Positions 1 to 8,565 are shown, counted from the stretch's first letter. The stretch: DNA of 64,000 nucleotides from Bacillota bacterium (GCA_023418475.1 JAEZZO010000056.1:1-64000), one strand, 5' to 3'. The notes: generated by a model not told the origin, from the sequence alone. Numbers and translations: made by a program.

Positions 1-60
1 TCCTATGTTCTATTTTTGTGGTTGGCAAACCTACAATCATAATAACATAGGAGTTTTTTT
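1..60 (+). terminator. Terminator-like hairpin at the left edge
   Basis: Arms TCCTATGTT (1-9) and AACATAGGA (44-52) enclose a partly paired loop and are followed by a run of seven T. This reads as a rho-independent terminator on the plus strand for a gene left of the window. The element may be cut by the edge. Confidence 0.5.
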
Positions 61-87
61 ACTTGAAGCTAAAGCTAGTTGGGGACA

Positions 88-110
88 CACCTGCCTAGCA
101 GGTGGTTTAT
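88..110 (+). terminator. Short GC-rich hairpin followed by T-rich tract
   Basis: CACCTGC (88-94), loop CTA, GCAGGTG (98-104) is a perfect 7-bp stem followed by GTTTATTTTC. It could be a second plus-strand terminator. It could also be a subterminal palindrome left by an insertion sequence, since such hairpins are common at IS ends; no transposase is nearby to decide. Confidence 0.35.
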
Positions 111-127
111 TTTCTCTTTGATTCAAT

Positions 128-168
128 AAAAAATTCGGCAGCAAAAATCGAATTTCTGCTAACCGAAT
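128..168 (-). terminator. Terminator downstream of pyrF
   Basis: On the minus strand, AATTCGG (166-160) pairs with CCGAATT (139-133) and the interior is also self-complementary. A T-rich tract (TTTTTTATTG) follows. It lies about 55 nt past the pyrF stop and should end the pyr transcript, which suggests that pyrK, pyrD and pyrE are not cotranscribed downstream of pyrF here. Confidence 0.7.
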
Positions 169-221
169 TTATGATTATCTTAGAAAGTCTTGAAATAAAA
201 CATGTGAAAATTATATTTTGC

Positions 222-1154
222 CTAGAAGGATGCGCTAGCCCAGGCTTGCTTAAGATCCTCCCTCATATCGATAACGGCCTGTCTTGATGCGTCCGCATAA
301 GCCTCTTCACCATACTTCTCATACTGCTTTAGTTGATAAGCAGCAATAATGCCTCTGGAAGAATTGACAATTGCGCCCAGACCATCCTTGTTAAAATATG
401 GAGCCAGATCCTCTGCTTTTCCGCCCTGCGCACCATATCCTGGAACAAGAATATAAGTTTTCGGCATTAATTTTCTAAGTACTTTTCCCATTTCCGGATA
501 GGTTGCTCCAACAACAGCACCGATGTAACTATAGGAATTACCCATGTGGAGTTCACCCCACTGGGCTACCTTTTTGCCTACTAGCTCATAAAGCGGTCTA
601 CCGTCAACTAACTGATCCTGAAATTCGCCACTCGACGGATTCGAGGTCTTCACCAGAATAAACAGACCTTTTTCTTCCTCTTTACAAACATCGATGAACG
701 GTAGTATACCATCCGAACCAAGATATGGATTAACGGTAATAAAATCCTCATCAAAACCGCGGTAGGTCTGTCCGCCGATTGACACCTTTCCCAAATGTCC
801 GGTGGCATATGCAACAGATGTTGAACCAATATCTCCTCGTTTCACGTCTCCAATCACAATCAGTCCTTTTTGCTTACAGTATTCTACCGTTTTTTGAAAT
901 GCTTTCAGTCCCTCAATACCAAACTGTTCATACATAGCAATCTGTGGCTTAACAGCAGGTATCAGGTCATAGGTGGCATCAACAATTCCCTTGTTATAAA
1001 GCCAGATGGCCTCAGCAATGCCTTCCGGATTCTCTCCTTTCTCCTGAAAGGCTTTTTTCAGGAGATGCTGCGGCATATACGAAAGCATCGGGTCCAGTCC
1101 GACAACAATCGGTGCACTCATCTGTTCAATTTTTTCTACTAATTTATTAATCAT
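222..1154 (-). CDS. pyrF: Orotidine 5'-phosphate decarboxylase, type 2
   Basis: Catalyses the last step of UMP synthesis, decarboxylating OMP in the cytoplasm. The 310-residue length fits the long type-2 PyrF family. The barrel start VVGLDP lies near residue 16, and the catalytic Asp-x-Lys-x-x-Asp set is seen in GDVKRGDIG around residues 102-110. The start was placed at the ATG at 1154 because GGAG sits 8 nt upstream; the open frame extends further, to 1205, without a comparable site. It follows pyrC by 105 nt on the same strand, and a terminator comes after it, so it is probably the last gene of the pyr transcript. Confidence 0.95.
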   Translation of the reverse strand: MINKLVEKIEQMSAPIVVGLDPMLSYMPQHLLKKAFQEKGENPEGIAEAIWLYNKGIVDATYDLIPAVKPQIAMYEQFGIEGLKAFQKTVEYCKQKGLIVIGDVKRGDIGSTSVAYATGHLGKVSIGGQTYRGFDEDFITVNPYLGSDGILPFIDVCKEEEKGLFILVKTSNPSSGEFQDQLVDGRPLYELVGKKVAQWGELHMGNSYSYIGAVVGATYPEMGKVLRKLMPKTYILVPGYGAQGGKAEDLAPYFNKDGLGAIVNSSRGIIAAYQLKQYEKYGEEAYADASRQAVIDMREDLKQAWASASF

Positions 1155-1259
1155 CGTTTTCTCCATTTCTATAATATGCTTTATCCTCAGATTGAGGCGA
1201 TACACTTCATAATCATGTTAAGCACTTATTCTTATCAATGAAAGCAGTCTCTGTGTTAT

Positions 1260-2576
1260 TTATAATGAATGATAATCATAAACCAGCTTTCCCGCTGTAA
1301 ATGTATACTCCACTCTGCCGCTTACCTTGCGACCGTGAAAGGGTGTATTTTTTCCCTTTGAGAAAAAGCAGTTTTTATCGATCGTATATTCCGCTGCCGG
1401 GTCCGCAATTACCAGATCCGCAATTCTTCCTTCTCCGATGCAGCCTCGGTCACTGCGAAGAACTTCCGCCGGATTTACACTCATTTTTTCGACCAGCTGA
1501 CGTACTGTAAGTATACCAGTCTTCACCAGTTCCGTAAAGCTTAGGGCAAATGCAGTTTCCGAGCCTACAATTCCAAATGGGGCATCCTGAAAGGATTTTG
1601 TCTTTTCCTCTTCTGAGTGAGGGGCGTGATCCGTTGAGATAACATCCATTACTCCGTCCCGAAGAGCTTCTTTTAAGGCTGCAACATCCTCTGCGGTACG
1701 AAGAGGCGGGTTCATCTTATAATTTGTATCCTCCCCCTGAATATCCTCCTCCGTCAGGGTAAAATGATGCGGGCATACCTCTCCGGTTACCCTTAAACCA
1801 TCCTGCTTTGCCAATGCAAGCATTCTGGCACTATCCTTTGTAGAGCAATGGCACAGGTGGAGTCTTGCACCTGTTTCCTTTGCCAGTAAAATGTCCCTTG
1901 CACAGATAATATCCTCGACTGCATTGCTGATACCGGGCAATCCCAGTTCATGTGCTTTTTTTCCGGCATTCATTACACCGTGTCCTACCAGGTCTTTCTC
2001 CTCGCAGTGTGCAAAAACAGGAATATCATTCTCAGCTGCCTGCCGCATCGCAGCCTCATATAAGGCCGTATTCATAACCGATTTACCGTCTTCACTGATG
2101 GCAACCGCTCCTGCTCTCTTAAGCTCACCGACATTGACCATCTCCGTTCCGGCCTGTCCGATTGTTACTGCCGCAATTGGAAGCACATGAACGATTGCTT
2201 CCTTAGCCGCTTTCTCCAGTACCAACTGCACCATCTGTACATTATCGGTTGCCGGTCTGGTATTGGGCATTGGGCAAATGGTTGTATAGCCTCCGGCTGC
2301 TGCAGCCATTGCACCGGTTTTTATTGTTTCTTTATACTCAAACCCCGGTTCGCGAAGATGAACATGCAAATCAATAAAGCCCGGCATAACATATTTCCCG
2401 GCAGCATCAAAAAGCCGAAATTCCTTGCCTTCTTTCGCCGCTTTACTGCATATCTCCTCCTTGTCGATATCCGCGTCCACCTTGGCTATCCGATCCCCGT
2501 CAATCAGGATATCATAAAATCCTTCCCGATCAGATGCCGGATCAATCACTGTGCCATTTTTAATTAAAATAAGCAT
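1260..2576 (-). CDS. pyrC: Dihydroorotase, class I
   Basis: Zinc amidohydrolase that cyclises carbamoyl-aspartate to dihydroorotate in pyrimidine synthesis. At 438 residues it has the class I length. The metal-binding HVHLREPG lies at residues 71-78, the SEDGK segment is at about 161-165, a histidine is in FAHCEE near 190, another in LCHCST near 243, and the STDHAPH motif is at 314-320. The start is supported by AAGGAG upstream of the ATG at 2576. It lies 46 nt downstream of the Nudix gene and 105 nt upstream of pyrF, all on the minus strand, consistent with one transcript. Confidence 0.95.
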   Translation of the reverse strand: MLILIKNGTVIDPASDREGFYDILIDGDRIAKVDADIDKEEICSKAAKEGKEFRLFDAAGKYVMPGFIDLHVHLREPGFEYKETIKTGAMAAAAGGYTTICPMPNTRPATDNVQMVQLVLEKAAKEAIVHVLPIAAVTIGQAGTEMVNVGELKRAGAVAISEDGKSVMNTALYEAAMRQAAENDIPVFAHCEEKDLVGHGVMNAGKKAHELGLPGISNAVEDIICARDILLAKETGARLHLCHCSTKDSARMLALAKQDGLRVTGEVCPHHFTLTEEDIQGEDTNYKMNPPLRTAEDVAALKEALRDGVMDVISTDHAPHSEEEKTKSFQDAPFGIVGSETAFALSFTELVKTGILTVRQLVEKMSVNPAEVLRSDRGCIGEGRIADLVIADPAAEYTIDKNCFFSKGKNTPFHGRKVSGRVEYTFTAGKLVYDYHSL

Positions 2577-2622
2577 TTTACCTGCTCCTTATCTAGACTT
2601 TTTTGCCGTCTTCTGCAGTCTG

Positions 2623-3018
2623 TTATTCGAGGCCCGCCTTTTCAATATCCTCCAGTACCTTGTTGTTTAAATAATTTTCCAGTTCTTCTTTTACGACCCA
2701 TACACTGTCCACTAAATCCTCCGATAATACTACCTCATCAAAGGATACCCTGCACAGGTAACTAATCCCGATATGGTACAGGTCTCCTGTCATAAAGGAC
2801 CAGGTATAGAGAATGCGGTCAACCGTCGCTGATAAACCGGTCTGCTCATAGATACAGCGTAAGACAGCCTTGTCCGGTTCTTCCCCGAATTCAATGGCTC
2901 CATCAACAAATTCCCACTGATACGGTTCTGATACACGGTCATCATACCACTTTCGTACCACAAGATATTTATCCTCATATTGAATAACACCCTTCACCAA
3001 AATCCTGTATTTTTCCAT
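2623..3018 (-). CDS. Divergent Nudix-fold hydrolase
   Basis: A 131-residue Nudix-domain protein, expected to cleave a nucleoside diphosphate linked to another moiety; the substrate is unknown. The Nudix box is recognisable at about residues 40-62 (G-x5-E ... then RCIYEQTGL). The usual REUxEE core reads RCIYEQ, so two acidic metal ligands are replaced and activity is uncertain. GGAGG lies 5 nt upstream of the ATG at 3018, so the longer open frame to 3105 is not needed. It sits between a DUF815 ATPase and pyrC, and the context suggests nucleotide metabolism or housecleaning, but this is inference. Confidence 0.75.
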   Translation of the reverse strand: MEKYRILVKGVIQYEDKYLVVRKWYDDRVSEPYQWEFVDGAIEFGEEPDKAVLRCIYEQTGLSATVDRILYTWSFMTGDLYHIGISYLCRVSFDEVVLSEDLVDSVWVVKEELENYLNNKVLEDIEKAGLE

Positions 3019-3120
3019 GTAATCCTCCAAACTGCCGCAAATCCAAGCATTGAGCGCCAGTGCATTATTTATTAGATGAATTGTATCAACAATTCCATTC
3101 GCCAAGCCGGAGCTTTTCTA

Positions 3121-4449
3121 TTATTTTGCCTGTCCCGCCAGATAATTTATAAACTGCTGTGCGGTTCGTCCGGATCTTCCTCCATGGGATAATTCCCATT
3201 TATTTGCTTCCAAAAGGAGCTCTTCCTCTGTAAGCTTTATATTTCCCTGCCTTTTTGCCAGTATTCTTACAATTTCCACAAAATCCTTTGCGTCCGGCGA
3301 AGAAAAATTAATCGTGACTCCGAAACGGGCTACGAGAGAGAGCTTCTCTGCAACCGTATCCGAACGGTGAAGTTCCTCCGTTTTCTCCATATCGGAACGG
3401 TCATTCCAGGTTTCCCGGATCAAATGTCTCCGGTTTGATGTTGCATAAATCAGAATATTATCTGGCTTCGTCTCCAGTCCGCCCTCAATCACTGCTTTTA
3501 AGTATTTATATTCTATCTCAAATTCTTCAAAGGACAAATCATCCATGTAAATAATGAATTTATAATTACGATTTTTAATTCGTGCAATCACCGCAGACAA
3601 ATCTTCGAATTGATGCTTGTATATCTCGATCATTCGAAGGCCGTCATTATAGTATTCATTCAGTATTGCCTTAACCGAGGTTGATTTGCCGGTTCCGCTG
3701 TCTCCAAACAGAAGAACATTGTTCGCTTTTCTTCCTTCCACAAAGGCAGTTGTATTATCGAGCAGCTTCTTTTTCTGAATTTCATATCCGACAAGATCCG
3801 ATAATACAATTTCCAATGTGTTTGTAATCGGAAGAATTTCAAGCCTTCCATTATCCTTTCTGATACGAAAGGCCTTGTTTAATCCAAAGATACCCACTCC
3901 GTAATCACGGTAAAAACCTGTTACATAAGTAAAGATTTCATGTTCATCCTTTGATGCTGCAATCTGATCACTGAGCATTCTGACCTTCTCACTCACACTT
4001 TTATTATATCTGCTGCCATTCTTTTCAATCGCCTTATAATTTGAAATCACCGTAAAGCAGTTAATATCCAAACCCTTTTCCAGCGTGCCAAAATCATAGT
4101 CAAATAATTGCTTAAATATCTTAAAATCATTTTCCGCAAACTGATTTACCGTACCATTTTTTGCTCCCACTTTTTCACAGGTAATACTGAACGGATTTTC
4201 TGTGGTCGCTAATAAATAAGCCAGATAATTATGCCACAGATTTTTGTTAAAACCATAATCTGTAGCAATTTCCAACAGCTGATTAATTAAGGTATATATC
4301 CTGGAGGTAATGTTCTCTTTTTGAAATTCCACATCCTCTTTACGCTCCATGCAGCTGTCATATTCCCTGATTAAATCTGCGAGTTGAAACAGCAAACTGT
4401 CTTCTCCGATGTTTTTATAAACCACCAGTTTTGAAATCAAACGGTACAT
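3121..4449 (-). CDS. DUF815-family AAA ATPase
   Basis: A cytoplasmic P-loop ATPase of about 442 residues resembling the DUF815 family, common in Firmicutes and without an assigned function. The N-terminal half is helical. The Walker A motif GDSGTGKS is at about residues 249-256, followed by the Walker B-like stretch FIIYMDDLSFE and an ATSNRRH segment typical of AAA sensor regions. The start at 4449 was preferred to the upstream ATG at 4494 because the 45 nt before it match base for base, including the ATG position, the leader of copA (19001-19045). The extension to 4494 would encode that leader. It is followed after 102 nt by the Nudix gene. Confidence 0.85.
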   Translation of the reverse strand: MYRLISKLVVYKNIGEDSLLFQLADLIREYDSCMERKEDVEFQKENITSRIYTLINQLLEIATDYGFNKNLWHNYLAYLLATTENPFSITCEKVGAKNGTVNQFAENDFKIFKQLFDYDFGTLEKGLDINCFTVISNYKAIEKNGSRYNKSVSEKVRMLSDQIAASKDEHEIFTYVTGFYRDYGVGIFGLNKAFRIRKDNGRLEILPITNTLEIVLSDLVGYEIQKKKLLDNTTAFVEGRKANNVLLFGDSGTGKSTSVKAILNEYYNDGLRMIEIYKHQFEDLSAVIARIKNRNYKFIIYMDDLSFEEFEIEYKYLKAVIEGGLETKPDNILIYATSNRRHLIRETWNDRSDMEKTEELHRSDTVAEKLSLVARFGVTINFSSPDAKDFVEIVRILAKRQGNIKLTEEELLLEANKWELSHGGRSGRTAQQFINYLAGQAK

Positions 4450-4491
4450 ATTAATAACCATCCCCTTTGCAAAGTCTAGTAATTTGTGCAG
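4447..4491 (-). promoter_or_regulatory. Repeated 45-nt leader module, copy A
   Basis: Minus strand, beginning CTGCACAAATTACTAG, then ACTTTG, AAAGG and GGTTA, and ending in the ATG of the DUF815 gene. About 37 of 45 positions match the copA leader (19001-19045), with the ATG in the same place. A perfect 8-bp hairpin, AATTTGTG / CACAAATT, lies at its 5' edge. AAAGGGGATGG probably serves as the ribosome binding site. Role unknown. Confidence 0.65.
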
Positions 4492-4527
4492 CACACAAAT
4501 TGCCGTGTGAAAAACTTATTTTTACAC

Positions 4528-4545
4528 TAACCTCCATCCTGCCGC
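4528..4545 (-). promoter_or_regulatory. Partial copy of the GGCAG-ATGGAGGTTA leader module
   Basis: Minus strand GCGGCAGGATGGAGGTTA resembles the Shine-Dalgarno half of the hairpin modules at 19627, 23368 and 31073, but no good start codon follows it directly (GTG then TAA). It lies about 80 nt upstream of the DUF815 start, in the same leader as copy A of the 45-nt module. An ATG inside it opens a 28-codon frame ending in the 45-nt module, possibly a leader peptide. Confidence 0.4.
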
Positions 4546-4650
4546 AAGGTAGTATAAAAACTTAGTGAAAGCAAACAGGTGCTTTTCCTGCAAAGCTAAT
4601 TTTACACATCTGTTTTAATTCCAAGCATAAAAAGCTGCTGCTTTACAGTC

Positions 4651-6420
4651 TTACATACGCTCAGGTGCTTCAAACCCAAGCAGTTCTATACAGGTTAGCA
4701 ATATATCCTGTACTAATAAGATCAATGCGATCCAGGAAGATTGCTTCGCAGTATCCTCCTCAGTTATGATCTTAGTATTATGGTAAAAGCTGTTAAAGGT
4801 ATTTGCCAGGTCATAGATGTAGTTACATATTCTATGCGGTGCCAGCTCTTCGTAAGCCGTATCAATCATCTCGCTGAATTTGGTAAGCTCCAGCATTAAA
4901 GCCTCTTCTGCCAAAGAGGATGCCGGCGCAATTGTCTGGTCGGTTTTCATTTGCCCGTTCATCTCAGCATACTTTGCTAAAATAGACTTTATTCTTACAA
5001 TCGTATATAAAATATAGGGACCAGTGTCCCCTTCAAAGGAAGTAAAGCGTTCCATATCAAAAACATAATCCTTAGAAACCTGATTCGATAAATCGCCGTA
5101 TTTTAATGCGGCAAGTCCAACCTGTGCAGCTATTTTTCTTGCCTCTTCCTCTTCCATATCGCGGTTTTCCATCATCTTACGGTATACTTCCTCGTTAACA
5201 CTGCTGATCAGATTATCCAGCCGCATAACACCGCCTTCTCTTGTTTTAAAAGGCTTTCCGTCTTTCCCGTTCATGGTGCCATAACCTATATGCGTAAGCT
5301 TCGTATCTTCATTTACCAGCATTGTTTTCCTGGCACAGCGAAAAACGGTTTCAAAATATAATTCCTGACGCTTATCCGTGACATAAATAATATGATCCGG
5401 ACGAAATAATTCCATACGCTCAACAATCGTAGCCAGATCGGTTGTATTGTAGAGGGAGGCACCATCTGATTTTAATATGATACAGGGCGGTATTTCCTTG
5501 GTATCACTTTCCTCTTTGACATCCACTACTAATGCTCCCTCACTGATGCGTGTATAATCATGGTCCTTTAGATACTGTACCATCCCGGGAATATAAGGCT
5601 GTACATCACTTTCCTTCTTCCATAGTTCAAAGGATACATTGAGAATTTTATAAATTCTTTTCACATCGGTAACTGAAACATCCATCATGTGGTTCCAGAT
5701 CGCCCGGTAGCCCCTGTGTCCATTCTGCAAAAGATACGTAATATGCTTTGCTTCTTCGCGAAATTCAGGATTTGCCTTGGAATATTCGCTTGCCGCCGGA
5801 TAAATCTCTTCCAGTTCCGTAATGGTAAAAGGAGCCTCCTTAGGATATTCTCCGTCATATTGATCATCAAAATATACCAACTCCGGTTTACGTTTGCGAA
5901 GCTCGGCAATAATCAGTCCCATCTGAGTTCCCCAATCACCCAGATGAACATCTCCAATCACCTCATTTCCACGGAATTTAAGAAGTCTCTTTACACTCTC
6001 ACCGATGACAGCCGATCTCATATGACCAACATGCAGAGGCTTTGCAATATTTGGACCGCCATAATCGATTAATATTTTCTGCGGGTTTGGATTCTGTTCA
6101 CATCCAAATCTTTCAGAAGCTTTCATCTGGTTAATATAATCTGCCAGAAATTCGTCACTTAAGGTTATATTGATAAACCCCGGCATAATTGCCGAGATTT
6201 CTTTAAATGTTTTATTCGTATTTACGACCTTTATAATCTCCTCCGCAATTTTAATCGGTGCTGTCTTATATTGTTTTGCTGCAGCCAATGCACCATTGCA
6301 CTGGTATTGACATAAATCCGGTCTGTTGGACAAGGTTACCATGCCGTATTTTGCCTCAAAGCCCTTTGAAACAAAGGCTTTCTTCATTTCATCCGTAATT
6401 AATTCAATTATTGTTTTCAT
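4651..6420 (-). CDS. argS: Arginyl-tRNA synthetase
   Basis: Class I synthetase charging tRNA-Arg, 589 residues, the usual length. The HIGH signature appears as KPLHVGHMRS at about residues 77-86, followed by the N-terminal additional-domain/Rossmann layout. The segment KPFKTREGG stands where the KMSK loop is expected, as in other ArgRS. The C-terminal helical anticodon domain ends in FEAPERM. GGAGGTAATA immediately precedes the ATG at 6420, so the extension to 6540 is rejected. It is transcribed alone on the minus strand, divergent from the CheX-like gene across a 618-bp gap. Confidence 0.95.
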   Translation of the reverse strand: MKTIIELITDEMKKAFVSKGFEAKYGMVTLSNRPDLCQYQCNGALAAAKQYKTAPIKIAEEIIKVVNTNKTFKEISAIMPGFINITLSDEFLADYINQMKASERFGCEQNPNPQKILIDYGGPNIAKPLHVGHMRSAVIGESVKRLLKFRGNEVIGDVHLGDWGTQMGLIIAELRKRKPELVYFDDQYDGEYPKEAPFTITELEEIYPAASEYSKANPEFREEAKHITYLLQNGHRGYRAIWNHMMDVSVTDVKRIYKILNVSFELWKKESDVQPYIPGMVQYLKDHDYTRISEGALVVDVKEESDTKEIPPCIILKSDGASLYNTTDLATIVERMELFRPDHIIYVTDKRQELYFETVFRCARKTMLVNEDTKLTHIGYGTMNGKDGKPFKTREGGVMRLDNLISSVNEEVYRKMMENRDMEEEEARKIAAQVGLAALKYGDLSNQVSKDYVFDMERFTSFEGDTGPYILYTIVRIKSILAKYAEMNGQMKTDQTIAPASSLAEEALMLELTKFSEMIDTAYEELAPHRICNYIYDLANTFNSFYHNTKIITEEDTAKQSSWIALILLVQDILLTCIELLGFEAPERM

Positions 6421-7038
6421 TATTACCTCCGTATAACATTTGTCTTGTTTTATAATAATCCATGATTTGGGTATGAAAAAGCATGGCATATCAAAATGTA
6501 TATGACTGCATAATATTTCATAATTATCACTCTTCATCATCTATTATTAAGTATATCCTTCTTAACTTAAACATTACTTTATCATAGATAAACTGGATTG
6601 TCATCATAATAACTTAATAAAATCTTGTTTTTATCAGATCCGACAATATGCTATAAAATACACCCACTCAAATCATTTTAATAATGATCGCAATAAACAA
6701 GCTTATTCTATTACAATGCCGCTATGAAATCCTTCCCTGTCAAATTCAATATGCCTTATTGTTCCGATTTAACTACAAACAATTTCAAACACTATGATTA
6801 TACCTAAATAACATAAAAAATTAAAACTATTTTACAAATATGGACTATTTTTTTTACTTCAAATGATGTATATTATTTTTGTATAAACATTCTAAAATGA
6901 GAATTATTTAGCAGCAAGATAAATTGCTTATCATTTTCTTGTTATAGAACGCATGGGGGGCTAAGGGGTCACGTAGGCGTATTTTCTCGTACATAGGAAT
7001 GCTCGGAGATTATCTTGAATTACGAAAGGAGAAATAAC
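6421..7038. other. Divergent intergenic region between argS and the CheX-like gene
   Basis: This 618-bp AT-rich region must hold the promoters of both flanking genes. From about 6940 the plus strand turns abruptly G-rich (ggggggctaaggggtcacg) and can fold, for example GGCGTATT near 6976 with AATGCTC near 7001. It ends in AAAGGAG before the ATG at 7039. This looks like a structured 5' leader, but I could not match it to a known riboswitch class. No coding signal is seen in the rest. Confidence 0.4.
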
Positions 7039-7926
7039 ATGTTCGGGCTTTTTTTTGGAAAATTTTTAGTAGATAAGGAAAAGATTTCTCAGGAACAATT
7101 TAACGAAATAATGGAATTGCAGCATAAAGCAAGGGTGAAATTAGGATTAATTGCCGTTTCCGAGAAATTATTATCCGTCAAACAAGCAGAAGAAATCAAT
7201 GACATTCAGCGCAAAATGGATCTCCGTTTTGGTGATATTGCTATAGAAAAAGGGTATTTACTAGAGGAAGAAGTTACGCATCTTTTAAACATGCAGGGTA
7301 ATCCTTATCTGCAATTTATTCAGGTACTTACCGAAAAACATATCTTCACCGTTCAGGATATCGAAAAGCTTATCGAAGAATTCCGAAAAGAATATAACCT
7401 TTCCAGCAATGACATTGACATATTAAAATCCGGGGATATCGATCGTATCATACCTGTATTCGTAAATACTGATAATTCCCTTGTAAATGAATGTATCAGC
7501 TTATTTATCCGCAATGTTATCCGTTTTATCAGCAGCGACATCATTCTAAGGAAACTATATACTATACATAATTACGACTTCGGCTCACTTGCTTTCCAGA
7601 AAATAGTAGGGGATCATGCATTTTTTGTAGGCTTTGCCTGCAAGAATCAGGAATTATTATCGATCGCGGAACCTTTTGCAAAAGAGAAATTTTCCCGTTT
7701 AGATGAGGATGCCTTTGATTCCGTATGTGAATTTATCAACTGTACCAATGGATTATACGCTTCAAAGCTTAGTATGGAAGATATTCATATTGATATGACT
7801 CCACCTCTTTTTATGACCTGCAATCATCTTAACTCAAAAGGGGATATCTATGTTGTCCCGGTAATTATTAACGGTTTACAGTCTGATTTACTGATTACAG
7901 TAGACAATCAGGTTGAGATAAATTAG
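7039..7926 (+). CDS. Two-domain protein: MshEN-like repeats plus CheX-like domain
   Basis: A soluble 295-residue protein. The N-terminal part (about residues 1-90) shows two consecutive repeats of the form x-LG-x-I-A-x5-L-x10-I-x-x-Q (KLGLIAVSEK... and RFGDIAIEKG...), ending in DIQ and NMQ. This spacing resembles MshEN modules, which bind c-di-GMP in type II secretion/pilus ATPases. The C-terminal part (about 140-290) resembles CheX-like chemotaxis phosphatase domains. The catalytic CheX Glu/Asn pair could not be confirmed by eye. AAAGGAG precedes the ATG at 7039. The CheY-like gene follows by 13 nt, so the two form a transcription unit and probably a regulator/receiver pair. Function is inferred. 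Confidence 0.6.
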   Translation: MFGLFFGKFLVDKEKISQEQFNEIMELQHKARVKLGLIAVSEKLLSVKQAEEINDIQRKMDLRFGDIAIEKGYLLEEEVTHLLNMQGNPYLQFIQVLTEKHIFTVQDIEKLIEEFRKEYNLSSNDIDILKSGDIDRIIPVFVNTDNSLVNECISLFIRNVIRFISSDIILRKLYTIHNYDFGSLAFQKIVGDHAFFVGFACKNQELLSIAEPFAKEKFSRLDEDAFDSVCEFINCTNGLYASKLSMEDIHIDMTPPLFMTCNHLNSKGDIYVVPVIINGLQSDLLITVDNQVEIN

Positions 7927-7939
7927 GAGGGAGATTAGA

Positions 7940-8308
7940 ATGGCAAATATTCTTATGGTTGATGATTCGAAAACGTCACGTAAAATACTAAGGGGTATCT
8001 TAGAAGAAAACGGTCATGTAGTAATCGGAGATGCCGCTAACGGAGAAGAAGGGATAAAAAAGTACAAGGAACTGCATCCCGATATCACGACTATGGATAT
8101 TACAATGCCCGTAATGGACGGCCTGGAAGCGCTGCAGTCCATTATGGAATACGATAAAAATGCTAAGATTATTATGGTTACCGCTGCCGGTCAGAAGTCT
8201 AAAATGGTAGATGCCGTCAAATATGGTGCTGCCGAATTTCTTACCAAGCCATTTGAAGCTGCTCAGATTATCGACATTATCAATAAAGTATATCATTCTT
8301 TCCTATGA
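7940..8308 (+). CDS. Stand-alone CheY-like response regulator receiver
   Basis: A single 122-residue receiver domain with no output domain. The acidic pair is at residues 8-9 (VDD), the phosphoacceptor Asp is at residue 53 (TMDITMP), the conserved Thr lies in MVTAAG and the Lys in LTKPFE. GGAGGGAGATTAGA precedes the ATG. Its position directly behind the CheX-like protein suggests that the latter dephosphorylates or senses it. It is near the CheY length and may act on motility or another phosphorelay. The cognate kinase is not in the window. Confidence 0.88.
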   Translation: MANILMVDDSKTSRKILRGILEENGHVVIGDAANGEEGIKKYKELHPDITTMDITMPVMDGLEALQSIMEYDKNAKIIMVTAAGQKSKMVDAVKYGAAEFLTKPFEAAQIIDIINKVYHSFL

Positions 8309-8384
8309 AGATAAAGTTTCGAAAGACTAAAATGATTTACCGAATGAATATGAGCACATGTTTATTCACATGGTGCAGACCGGG

Positions 8385-8524
8385 CGTCCTATGAAATGAA
8401 CAAAAGTGTGCTTCGCGCACTCTCGCGATTATAGATCTATAATGCACAGCTTTTGTTCCGCACGCGGAGCTGCACATCCTCCTGGAGGGTTTTATTACAT
8501 AGGACGAACTTTCCTATGTAATAA
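8385..8524. repeat. Composite palindromic intergenic element
   Basis: The outer arms CGTCCTATGAAAT (8385-8397) and ATTACATAGGACG (8494-8506) match at 12 of 13 positions. Inside, GAACAAAAG-TGTGC (8398-8411) pairs with GCACA-GCTTTTGTTC (8444-8458), and the centre is the perfect 16-bp palindrome ATTATAGATCTATAAT (8428-8443). A further hairpin uses TTATTACATAGGA (8492-8504) with TCCTATGTAATAA (8512-8524). Such nested symmetry suggests a dispersed palindromic repeat or non-autonomous element between convergent genes. Confidence 0.55.
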
Positions 8525-8527
8525 AAA

Positions 8528-8565
8528 AGCTGTTTCAGACTTACTCCTTATGGTCTGAAACAGCT
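8528..8565 (-). terminator. Terminator of the padR-pspC operon
   Basis: A perfect 13-bp stem, AGCTGTTTCAGAC (8528-8540) with GTCTGAAACAGCT (8553-8565), is followed on the minus strand by TTTTTTATTA. It lies 54 nt past the pspC stop and could also stop plus-strand readthrough. Confidence 0.85.

Noticed and set aside
6940..7038. A c-di-GMP-I or c-di-GMP-II riboswitch before the CheX-like gene
   Set aside because: ACGCA and CTAAGG strings occur, but the order and the tetraloop-receptor arrangement of the known classes could not be made out; kept only as an unassigned structured leader.
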